Below are positions 42,714-50,061 of a stretch of 64,000 nucleotides of DNA, in pieces. The DNA comes from UBA6170 sp942491385. Its GTDB lineage: Bacteria > Chloroflexota > Anaerolineae > Anaerolineales > Anaerolineaceae. Each line of letters begins with the position of its first letter. Position 1 is the stretch's first letter. A model generated the notes under the pieces. That model ran no database searches. It was given only the letters and a program-made list of their open reading frames with translations, and was not told the origin of the DNA. The position numbers and the translations under genes were made by a program. Location: assembly GCA_942491385.1 (NCBI GenBank), contig CALOAF010000007.1, positions 62,001 through 126,000 on the forward strand, read 5' to 3'.

Positions 42714-43856
42714 TTAAATGGGCTTAATAATATGCGGGTAATCAGCACCCCGATTTTGATAAGAGAGAATTCTTGGATCAACAATTCTGCCATTCTGAAT
42801 TTGAATTGCTCTGCGGATTGTTTCGTCATTTTCCCAATTAGTTGCTCCCCGGGATATGGATGATAAATACGGTAATAAGCTGATTGAGATCTCCCAAGAG
42901 GCAATATTCCATAAATATGAGGAAGTGTGATCCACGGCATAATACCAGGCTTCACCCACAGTAAAAATAGGATTTTCGAATGTAGTGGGTTTCGAAAACG
43001 GAAATCCCAGCCCCTCATCGCGGGCGATATCAATAATGAGTGCTGAGCGTTTTAAATGGCATATTTCATCTTTACTCATGAACATGATGGGTTGTTTAAA
43101 GTCTTGTCGAATCCCATTCAGAATTATATCTGACTGAGCTATCTCCTCAATAAAGGGATTTCGACTCCGATCAGCATGGATCGCCATCAGTTTGCCATTT
43201 TCACCCATTTCTAATTGATGGTAGGTGGCATCGTAGGATTGTGGTGCGAGAAATGTTTTGGATGGGCGGTTGTAAATGTGAATGTCCTTGAACCCTAATC
43301 CTTTAAAGGCTTGTAAAGCTCCGCGAGAGACGGACCCTGACCCGATAATCATGACGCGCCGTGGAGTGCCATAGTGGCCATCAATCCCCCGCAATTGTAA
43401 AGCGTGAAATACACCTGCATAACCGGCAATTTCATTGTTTTTGTGGAATATGTGATATTGAAATTCATTTTTTCGGTTCCATTTATGCATCGCTTCCCAG
43501 GCAATCAGGTTCAGATTCTTGTTGATTGCGGCATTTGTAATCCAACTATCTTCGATACAATGTAACCAACCCCACAGCGTTTTTCCACTGTGAATGAAGG
43601 GGATATCCTTTGGATCAGGTTTTATCAATACAATGACATCGCATTGCTCAAATATCTCATTTCTTTGCATTAACCCGGCAGTACGATCATTAATCCATTC
43701 GTCAGAAATTTGGAACCGTTCACCATAGCCAACCTCAAAGAATAATTTTTTACGAACATTCAGATCAATCCAATCTAATTGTTCTGGGTGAATAGGAACC
43801 CTTAATTCGTTCTCTTTGAAGGATGAACCGACCACACCTAAGGTCAATGAATTCAT
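42714..43856 (-). CDS. Alanine dehydrogenase/PNT-family enzyme, N5-(carboxyethyl)ornithine synthase-like
   Basis: A 380-residue NAD(P)-dependent enzyme. The ATG at 43856 is preceded by GGGAG at correct spacing, so the 38 upstream in-frame residues are discarded. The N-terminal AlaDH/PNT half shows KENELRVPIHPEQL near residue 12 and VVLIKPDPKD near 75. The nucleotide-binding half has VMIIGSGSVSRGALQAFKGLG near 168 and LIIDIARDEGLGFPF near 272. This resembles N5-(carboxyethyl)ornithine synthase (Ceo) and saccharopine/alanine dehydrogenase-type enzymes, but classical AlaDH motifs are altered. Reductive condensation of pyruvate with an amino acid is the best guess. Confidence 0.78.
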   Translation of the reverse strand: MNSLTLGVVGSSFKENELRVPIHPEQLDWIDLNVRKKLFFEVGYGERFQISDEWINDRTAGLMQRNEIFEQCDVIVLIKPDPKDIPFIHSGKTLWGWLHCIEDSWITNAAINKNLNLIAWEAMHKWNRKNEFQYHIFHKNNEIAGYAGVFHALQLRGIDGHYGTPRRVMIIGSGSVSRGALQAFKGLGFKDIHIYNRPSKTFLAPQSYDATYHQLEMGENGKLMAIHADRSRNPFIEEIAQSDIILNGIRQDFKQPIMFMSKDEICHLKRSALIIDIARDEGLGFPFSKPTTFENPIFTVGEAWYYAVDHTSSYLWNIASWEISISLLPYLSSISRGATNWENDETIRRAIQIQNGRIVDPRILSYQNRGADYPHIIKPI

Positions 43857-43987
43857 GAAATTCTCCCGAAAAATAATTGTAATTGATTTATTTAGAATAA
43901 TGATACAATCAAAATCCTGCCTATCATTATGATACCTGAATGACGAGTTATTGCCAATATAATTTAACAAAAATAAGTGGAGAAGTT

Positions 43988-43993
43988 CAGGAG
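43988..43993 (+). promoter_or_regulatory. Ribosome-binding site deciding a TTG start
   Basis: CAGGAG lies seven bases before TTG 44001. The alternative GTG at 43977 has no such site. The TTG also gives the N-terminus (xEEIPFW) seen in the YcgN family. Confidence 0.6.
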
Positions 43994-44000
43994 TTTTTTT

Positions 44001-44459
44001 TTGGAAGAAATCCCATTCTGGAAAAAGAAAAAATTAGAAGAGATGACCAAAGAGGAGTGGGAATCGGTTTGTGATGGCTGTGGAAAATGTTGCTTATTCC
44101 GTCTTGAAGGGGAAAAAGGGGAATATTACACCACAAATGTCATTTGTAAATTGTTTACTGAGTCTACCTGCCAGTGTAGTAATTATTTGGGCAGACAAGA
44201 GATTGTCCCCACCTGTCTGGTGTTGAATCCTACTTTGGTCAAAACTTTGGATTGGATGCCTATAACGTGCGCATACCGTTTATTGGCGGAAAGAAAGGAT
44301 TTGCCGTGGTGGCATCATCTCGTGAGTGGTAGTCGGGATACCATCCACCAAATTGGTGTTTCTGTGCGAGGCAAAATTGAGTATGAAAAAGATGTCGATC
44401 TGGATGATCTTGAGGACCATGTCGTCGATTGGTTTGACCAACCCTGGATGATCGATTGA
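44001..44459 (+). CDS. ycgN: YcgN-family (UPF0260) cysteine-cluster protein
   Basis: A 152-residue protein closely following the YcgN pattern: EEIPFWKKKKLEEMTKEEW at the start, CDGCGKCCLFRLE near residue 26, then NVICKLF, CQCSNYLGRQEIVPTC and LDWMPITCAYRLLAERKDLPWWHHLVSG. The eight or so conserved cysteines suggest a metal or Fe-S centre; the function is not established. The TTG start is set by the CAGGAG site. It is divergent from the alanine dehydrogenase-like gene and ends eight bases from the convergent HAD gene. Confidence 0.9.
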   Translation: MEEIPFWKKKKLEEMTKEEWESVCDGCGKCCLFRLEGEKGEYYTTNVICKLFTESTCQCSNYLGRQEIVPTCLVLNPTLVKTLDWMPITCAYRLLAERKDLPWWHHLVSGSRDTIHQIGVSVRGKIEYEKDVDLDDLEDHVVDWFDQPWMID

Positions 44460-44467
44460 ACAGACAA

Positions 44468-45247
44468 TTATCTTGATTGGAGAATTTCTTTTATCTCCAT
44501 CAAAGTGCTGATCTTATCATTCGGTTTGACGTTGAATTGATCTTCGATGTCTCTATGAATGGAGCGTCTGGTGATCCAGATGGATGAAATATTTACCTGA
44601 TTCGCTCCTAAAATATCCATATTCAATCGATCACCGACCATAAAACAATTTTGGGGTTCTGTCTGAAACAAGCGTAAACCTTCCCTAAAAATATCCGGGT
44701 GTGGTTTCCGATATCCAAATTCAGCAGAAATGATGATATGCTCGAAATAAATAGTTAGACCAAATTTGGCTAATAACGCATAAACATCTTCAATATCCGA
44801 GGCGTTTGAAATTAACCCAATTCGATAATCCTGGTCGAGTAACCATAGAAGAATCGGTATAGCATCTTCTTCCAAGTTCCAGAATTCTTGGGAAACGGAA
44901 TACATTGCATTAAGAGCATTTTTGATCGTTTCAGTTTCCGGTTCCGGAAAACCCAGATCGGAAAGACACTCCTCTAAGACTCTCGCACTGGTTCTTTCAA
45001 TCAGATTTTTATTACGTTGCGCATAGTAATTTCGCATCCGATCTGAAAAATCCTGTGAAAATTGTTCGCGGTTTAATGGATAACCTGCACTGACAAGATA
45101 CTTCCATAAATTCTTTGTCGATCTTTGTAAAACTTTGCTCCAATCACCATCAAAATAAATTAAGGTATCGCCAAGATCAAAAAAAATGACGTGCTTTTTC
45201 ACATTAGAATGATTTTTCTTATCTGCGCCTTTAAGAGTCAAATTCAT
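44468..45247 (-). CDS. HAD-family hydrolase (subfamily IA)
   Basis: A 259-residue phosphatase-like protein. Motif I is IFFDLGDTLIYF near residue 22; its second Asp sits in LGDT rather than the more common FDGT. Motif II is IGLISNASD near 142, the Lys is in EFGYRKPHPDIF near 177, and motif IV is FMVGDRLNMDILGANQV near 197. An alpha-helical cap lies between motifs I and II. It is the last gene of an apparent operon with a 2-hydroxyacid dehydrogenase and CoA-transferase subunits, separated from the former by eight bases. The substrate could be a phosphorylated organic acid, which is a guess from context. Confidence 0.87.
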   Translation of the reverse strand: MNLTLKGADKKNHSNVKKHVIFFDLGDTLIYFDGDWSKVLQRSTKNLWKYLVSAGYPLNREQFSQDFSDRMRNYYAQRNKNLIERTSARVLEECLSDLGFPEPETETIKNALNAMYSVSQEFWNLEEDAIPILLWLLDQDYRIGLISNASDIEDVYALLAKFGLTIYFEHIIISAEFGYRKPHPDIFREGLRLFQTEPQNCFMVGDRLNMDILGANQVNISSIWITRRSIHRDIEDQFNVKPNDKISTLMEIKEILQSR

Positions 45248-45255
45248 TTCAATGA

Positions 45256-46287
45256 TTAATAACCCATATCCGGATCAAAAGTATTGAGTAATGTTGTGTT
45301 ATTTAAATACCTTTTTAAGTTTTCAATGATCAGATTGACCGAGCGCTCATTATAATAACGACTGACACCGGCGATGTGGGGGGAAATAATAAGATTTGGG
45401 GTATCCCACATAGCATTATCCTTCGGTAGGGGTTCCTGTTCAAAAACATCCAGTACAGCACCCGCTAATTTCTTTTCCTGTAATGCTGTTTTAAGTGCTG
45501 AGTTTTTGATAATACCACCACGGCTGACATCCACCAGAAAAGCAGTTGGTTTTAAGACAGCCAACTCTTCTTCAGCGATTAAATGGTGGGTTTCTTTTGT
45601 AAGTGGTACTGTAATGACGATAAAATCGCATTCTTTCATCATTGACTTAATCGCCTGGTATGGATACAAGCGGGTAAAAAGATCACCATTTGGATCGCCA
45701 AGTCCATCTATCAAATAACCTGTATCATGAGTCTCCATCACGTTTTTCTTGCAGGCTAATATTTTTACATCGAACGGTGTCAGGATTCTGGCAATTTCCC
45801 TGCTTATACTTCCATAACCAATTAATCCGATGGTGCTGGAGCGAATTTCTTTAGGCGTGAAACGGGCAAAACGATCCGGTGGCCATTCATGATTCATCTG
45901 AAATTTCAAAATCGAGGGGATTTTGTGCGACAATGCCAACATCATGGTCAGTACAAATTCTGCCACCTGAGGAGCTGCTGCACCGCTTAAAGTGGTTATC
46001 TGCATGCCACTTTTCTGAATAATTTCATCATGAATTGCGAAGTCAATGCCTGCATAATTGAATTGGATCCATTGAAGAGCAGGTGCCTTTTCAACTGGTG
46101 GAATTACTCGTTCAGTAATTAATACTTCAATTTTTTTCCAGACTTCTTCATCAATTTCCTTGTACGATTTCGCCGGTAGAACAGTAACGTTCAGTTGAGG
46201 AGAGATACCGGTAATACTATTGATCAATTCCTCAGAGAGTGGAAATGTTATTAATATTTCAATTTTTTTATTGGTTTCATCTTTCAT
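45256..46287 (-). CDS. D-2-hydroxyacid dehydrogenase (NAD-binding)
   Basis: A 343-residue enzyme interconverting a 2-oxoacid and a D-2-hydroxyacid. The NAD-binding motif is IGLIGYGSISREIARIL near residue 152. Catalytic residues fall in LVDVSRGGIIK (Arg), LDVFEQEPLP (Glu) and LIISPHIAG (His), so the triad is complete. N-terminal residues include LQWIQFNYAGID near 72. The ATG shares one base with the stop of the CoA-transferase B gene (TGATG), so expression is coupled. With the CoA-transferase this resembles 2-hydroxyglutarate or related 2-hydroxyacid routes, though no dehydratase is present. Confidence 0.92.
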   Translation of the reverse strand: MKDETNKKIEILITFPLSEELINSITGISPQLNVTVLPAKSYKEIDEEVWKKIEVLITERVIPPVEKAPALQWIQFNYAGIDFAIHDEIIQKSGMQITTLSGAAAPQVAEFVLTMMLALSHKIPSILKFQMNHEWPPDRFARFTPKEIRSSTIGLIGYGSISREIARILTPFDVKILACKKNVMETHDTGYLIDGLGDPNGDLFTRLYPYQAIKSMMKECDFIVITVPLTKETHHLIAEEELAVLKPTAFLVDVSRGGIIKNSALKTALQEKKLAGAVLDVFEQEPLPKDNAMWDTPNLIISPHIAGVSRYYNERSVNLIIENLKRYLNNTTLLNTFDPDMGY

Positions 46288-47042
46288 CAGATATAAATTC
46301 CTGTCGGGTCAAGATCTTCTCTTAAAATCCTTAATTCTTCTTCGCTGGGAGGTTGGGTTTCGTGTAGGTTGGTAGATACTTTAATATCCCAGCCGGTATT
46401 TTGTTGAATCATATCAATATTTACCCCCGGATGTAAAGCGGCTAGTATCATCTCTCCATTTTCATCAGGTTCAAGGATTCCCAAATGAGTCACGACTCCT
46501 TGTGGTCCTTTTCCTCTGGCACCGCTGGCTTCTCTTTCTTTGCGATGGGAGAGAAATCCAGCTGAGGTAATAAAATCCACTTTTTCGGGAAATCTGCGTT
46601 TTTGGTGCGGGGTAATGATGTAGCAGCGGTTAGCCCAACCGGCAATTTCCATTGATCCACCTGAGCCTGGTAAACGCGTTTTAGGTTTGTGATAATCTCC
46701 AATGACGGTGGCATTAATATTTCCAAAACGGTCTATTTGCGCACCACCCAGAAATCCCACATCTACATTCCCTCTTTGGAGATAAAAACTAAAAATATCA
46801 TACATACTGCAGACTGCTGTTGCGCCACTCACCAGACAGGGATCTCCAATCGAAAGCGGTAAACGGGATGGTCTGGCTCCGATTACACCTGCTTCGTAAA
46901 TCATCACCAGATTAGGCGCGTGGGTTCGACGGGCAAGATTACAGGCGAGATTAGGCAGCCCCACCCCAACGAAGACAACATCACCATCACGTAGTAATCT
47001 GGCGGCATTGATTGTCATTAATTCAGCATTGTTGTAATTCAT
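46287..47042 (-). CDS. CoA-transferase subunit B (glutaconate CoA-transferase type)
   Basis: A 251-residue beta subunit of a family I CoA-transferase. It shows AARLLRDGDVVFVGVGLPNLACNLARR near residue 12, MIYEAGVIGARP near 47 with the Glu that is the likely covalent CoA acceptor, and GFLGGAQIDRFGNIN near 95. GSGGSMEIAGWANR follows near 125. It pairs with the A subunit encoded directly upstream (no bases between stop and ATG). The pattern matches GctB-like and other dicarboxylate-CoA transferases; the exact acid cannot be told. Confidence 0.9.
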   Translation of the reverse strand: MNYNNAELMTINAARLLRDGDVVFVGVGLPNLACNLARRTHAPNLVMIYEAGVIGARPSRLPLSIGDPCLVSGATAVCSMYDIFSFYLQRGNVDVGFLGGAQIDRFGNINATVIGDYHKPKTRLPGSGGSMEIAGWANRCYIITPHQKRRFPEKVDFITSAGFLSHRKEREASGARGKGPQGVVTHLGILEPDENGEMILAALHPGVNIDMIQQNTGWDIKVSTNLHETQPPSEEELRILREDLDPTGIYI

Positions 47043-47945
47043 TTAGTAATCTCCATAATCGACAGGTGAGCTTAAGCGTGGATTTACTTCAAGCCTGGTA
47101 TGTGTTTCTGCACCAAGTTTTTCCCAATATTCATTGCGGTCTTTCACCCCATATACCCATTCATCCAACCAGATTTTTATTTTTTCGGGGGATTGGCTGA
47201 TTTCATCCCAGGCTAGATAAAAGGAGTTATCGCGATCGTAATATCCCTGGGTATAAGATGGATGGGCAGCATAAGGCACATGACAGACCGCATCCACAAT
47301 AAAAGCAGGAATAACTGTTCGATTGGGGTCACTCCGAATGATATCTTCATCTACAATCTCTTCTGCTGTTATGATGACATGTCGGGAGGCGAAGGCAGCT
47401 TCTTTTTGTTCACCCACAATTCCCCAAATTTGTGAATTCCCGTGTTGATCACAGCGCTGTACGTGGACAATCGCTACATCTGGGTGCAATGGGGGGACGA
47501 CAATCACTTCATTTCCAGTATATGGATCAGTAATCCGTTTGATGTCTTGGTTAGCTTTTTCCAGACTGGGTGCGCCGGTTTGATTCATGGGCATAAAGGG
47601 AAGGCCGGTTGCTCCTGCCTGTAATCGGGAAATCATTCCAAAATGAGAATATTCTTCCCATTCCATTTCACCTTTTTCAATAGCATCCCGCATAATGCGT
47701 AAGGACCCTACTCCAGGGTTACCCATATAGGAAAATATTACTTTCTTAACACATCCGGCTGCTGTGAGCATATCATAAATGAGATCTGGTGTGGCTCGCG
47801 CGACAGTTAGATTTTTTTTCTTTTGGCGAATGATTTCATGTGCCGCGGCAAATGGAATCATGTGTGTGAATCCCGCTGCATAGATAATATCACCATCGTG
47901 AATGTATTTTTGTATGGCTTCCGATAAAGTATGTAGTTTTGACAT
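47043..47945 (-). CDS. CoA-transferase subunit A (glutaconate CoA-transferase type)
   Basis: A 300-residue alpha subunit. Typical features are YIHDGDIIYAAGFTHMIPFAAAHEIIRQ near residue 14, LTVARATPDLIYDMLTAAG near 47, and the stretch VVPPLHPDVAIVHVQRCDQHGNSQIWG near 170 shared by GctA-like subunits. It starts the unit CoA-transferase A, B, 2-hydroxyacid dehydrogenase, HAD hydrolase. AAAGAG lies before the ATG. Together the subunits would move CoA between acyl donors in organic or amino acid fermentation. Confidence 0.9.
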   Translation of the reverse strand: MSKLHTLSEAIQKYIHDGDIIYAAGFTHMIPFAAAHEIIRQKKKNLTVARATPDLIYDMLTAAGCVKKVIFSYMGNPGVGSLRIMRDAIEKGEMEWEEYSHFGMISRLQAGATGLPFMPMNQTGAPSLEKANQDIKRITDPYTGNEVIVVPPLHPDVAIVHVQRCDQHGNSQIWGIVGEQKEAAFASRHVIITAEEIVDEDIIRSDPNRTVIPAFIVDAVCHVPYAAHPSYTQGYYDRDNSFYLAWDEISQSPEKIKIWLDEWVYGVKDRNEYWEKLGAETHTRLEVNPRLSSPVDYGDY

Positions 47946-47968
47946 TGTTTTTCTCTTTTGCGGTGGAT

Positions 47969-48271
47969 TTAGGATCTTCTGGATCGTCTGGATTGTCGCT
48001 CTTCCTGTTCAATATGACCTTTGAACCTGGAATTCTGGTATTTTCCCCGACGGTTCTTGTTTGAATCAGAATCTGGTAAGTCTGATTGAGGTTCTTTCTT
48101 CTTCTTCTTCTTCTTCTTCCTTAAAATTGTACCAAAAAGAATGAATAAGATACCAGTGATAAACAGATAAAAATTTACGCTATCTGCAATCATGGAGAAA
48201 ACAAATAATAGCAAAAACAATCCACCCAGGATCAAAATAAATTTACCAAATTTGACTCGAATCTCGCTCAT
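47969..48271 (-). CDS. Small membrane protein with poly-Lys run
   Basis: A 100-residue protein of unknown function. Two helices (~12-28 ILILGGLFLLLFVFSMI and ~33-48 FYLFITGILFILFGTIL) form a hairpin. They are followed by an extremely basic tail beginning with eight consecutive Lys, then PQSDLPDSDSNKNRRGK and ending QSRRSRRS. The Lys run is encoded by a CTT/AAG triplet repeat (48096-48118), so its length may vary. It is 23 bp upstream of the CoA-transferase A gene on the same strand and just downstream of the terminator of the dehydrogenase gene. Confidence 0.6.
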   Translation of the reverse strand: MSEIRVKFGKFILILGGLFLLLFVFSMIADSVNFYLFITGILFILFGTILRKKKKKKKKEPQSDLPDSDSNKNRRGKYQNSRFKGHIEQEERQSRRSRRS

Positions 48272-48302
48272 AAAAAATGCTGTCCTTGATCAAGAACAGC
48301 AT
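48271..48302 (-). terminator. Terminator of the P5C dehydrogenase gene (minus strand)
   Basis: An 11-position stem with one mismatch (ATGCTGTCCTT at 48277-48287 with AAGAACAGCAT at 48292-48302, loop GATC) is followed on the minus strand by six T. It lies 27 bp after the dehydrogenase stop, and the next minus-strand ATG begins right at its end. Confidence 0.8.
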
Positions 48303-48329
48303 AATTCTAATACAAAGTTTCTAATTGGA

Positions 48330-49919
48330 CTATATCTTCTTGACCTGATTATATACCTGTTCACGCATGTACATTTGCAAATAATGGTGACCACCTGCGT
48401 TTTTTCCAGTTGCACCAGAGCCTTTCCAGCCACCAAAGGGTTGGAATCCCGGCCATGCACCAGTGGTTGCGCCTTGTGGGCGGTTGGCATAATTCACACC
48501 AGCTTCAATATTCTCGAAGAACCATTGTGCTTCTTCATCAGTACCATAAAAACCAGATGTGAGACCATAATCGACATCGTTGGCAATTTGCATACCCTCG
48601 TCAAGTGACTTGATCTTTCCAATCGTGGTAATAGGCAGGAACATCTCATACTTCCATAAGCGGTGAGAAAAAGGCACATCAGCAAACAGGGACGGTGTTG
48701 CAAAATAACCGTTAGCATAATCTCCATTCGTCAGCACTTCGCCACCTGTTAAGACACGTCCCGCAGCTTTCAATTCAGCACAGAAATCCTGGAAATCTTT
48801 ATAAGAGTTTTTATTGATGACCGGGCCCATGAAAACAGTGCGATCAGTAGGGTCACCAATTGATAATTTTTGTGTGAGAGCAACCAGGCGCTCAACCAGT
48901 TGATCATGAATTGACTCCTCTACCAGGACACGAGAGCAGGCAGAACACTTTTGTCCTTGTAAGCCGAATGCTGATCGTACGATACCTAACGCGGCATCTT
49001 CGAGGTTTGCGTTCTTCGAAACTATTGCTGGATTCTTGCCACCTAATTCCAGAATGGTCGGTCGAACATATTTTCCATTCTGGGCAAATGTTCGGAAAAT
49101 TCCCATACCCACATCAAAAGATCCTGTGAATGTAACACCAGCTACATCTGGGTGATTCACCAAGGCATTCCCCAGTGTACTTCCCGGTCCGGTAACGTAA
49201 TTAAAGACACCATCCGGGATGCCAGCATCTAAAAATGCCTGAGCAAGCAAGTAAGGCGTCAGGGGGGTATCTGTTGCGGGTTTCATCACGATCGTATTCC
49301 CAGCGACCATCGCTGCACCAGCAGGCCCACCGGTAAGGGCACCTGGAAAATTGAACGGACTTATGATCAACCAGACACCATATGGACGCATCACAGACAA
49401 ATTGGTGGATTTCAACCCAACGAATGGATCACTTCCCATCTGAATTTCAAAGCCATTATTTTCTTCCAATTGGTCACAAGCATAACGAATCAAATCTGCA
49501 GTCTCCACTGCATCTCCGATGCCCTCCATGCGGTTTTTACCAACTTCCAGAGTCATGGCTGCACCAATATAATAGCTGCGATCTTCGATGAGATCCGCTG
49601 CTTTGCGGAGTAATCTTACACGTTCCTGCCAGGGTGTTTTCCGCCAGGTTGGAAATGCTTTCTTGGCTGCTGCAATGGCATCATCTGCAATTTTCTGATC
49701 CCCTTTTTGAAAAATCCCAATAACTTGATTGGTATTGATGGGGGAGCGATTCTCAAATTTATCGCTGGCTTTTACTTCTTTACCATTGATGACCATGGAA
49801 TATTCCTGGCCAAATGTTTTCCTTAAAGCTGCCAGATTAGACTCGTAAGATGCGTGAAACTCCTCTGGTGGACTGAACATTGTCCCATATGTTAATTTAA
49901 ATTTACCTTCAGTTCCCAT
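48330..49919 (-). CDS. pruA: L-glutamate gamma-semialdehyde (P5C) dehydrogenase
   Basis: A 529-residue aldehyde dehydrogenase of the RocA/PruA type, oxidising glutamate semialdehyde to glutamate in proline or ornithine breakdown. The N-terminal extension (~1-35) is typical. Visible are LLISPFNFPGALTGGPAGAAMVAGN near residue 167, the catalytic-Glu motif LELGGKNPAIV near 288 and the catalytic Cys in GLQGQKCSACSR near 322. GSGATGKNAGG lies near the C-terminus, where P5C dehydrogenases keep this loop. AAGGAGG precedes the ATG. No proline dehydrogenase (PutA/PutB) is in the window. The gene is a single transcription unit with its own terminator. Confidence 0.94.
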   Translation of the reverse strand: MGTEGKFKLTYGTMFSPPEEFHASYESNLAALRKTFGQEYSMVINGKEVKASDKFENRSPINTNQVIGIFQKGDQKIADDAIAAAKKAFPTWRKTPWQERVRLLRKAADLIEDRSYYIGAAMTLEVGKNRMEGIGDAVETADLIRYACDQLEENNGFEIQMGSDPFVGLKSTNLSVMRPYGVWLIISPFNFPGALTGGPAGAAMVAGNTIVMKPATDTPLTPYLLAQAFLDAGIPDGVFNYVTGPGSTLGNALVNHPDVAGVTFTGSFDVGMGIFRTFAQNGKYVRPTILELGGKNPAIVSKNANLEDAALGIVRSAFGLQGQKCSACSRVLVEESIHDQLVERLVALTQKLSIGDPTDRTVFMGPVINKNSYKDFQDFCAELKAAGRVLTGGEVLTNGDYANGYFATPSLFADVPFSHRLWKYEMFLPITTIGKIKSLDEGMQIANDVDYGLTSGFYGTDEEAQWFFENIEAGVNYANRPQGATTGAWPGFQPFGGWKGSGATGKNAGGHHYLQMYMREQVYNQVKKI

Positions 49920-50061
49920 AAAATTAGCCTCCTTAACAAGAAATGATCTAATATTTAGTATACATGAAGAGGGAAGACAAAATCAATTATAAATTCTGTC
50001 AAAAAAAACAGACCTGAATAATTATTTGAACTAGTTTAATTTGAAGCTAATAAATTTAGAT

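Noticed and set aside
48092..48119. CRISPR-like or tandem-repeat array
   Set aside because: It is a simple CTT triplet run inside a coding frame; no spaced repeats were seen anywhere in the window.
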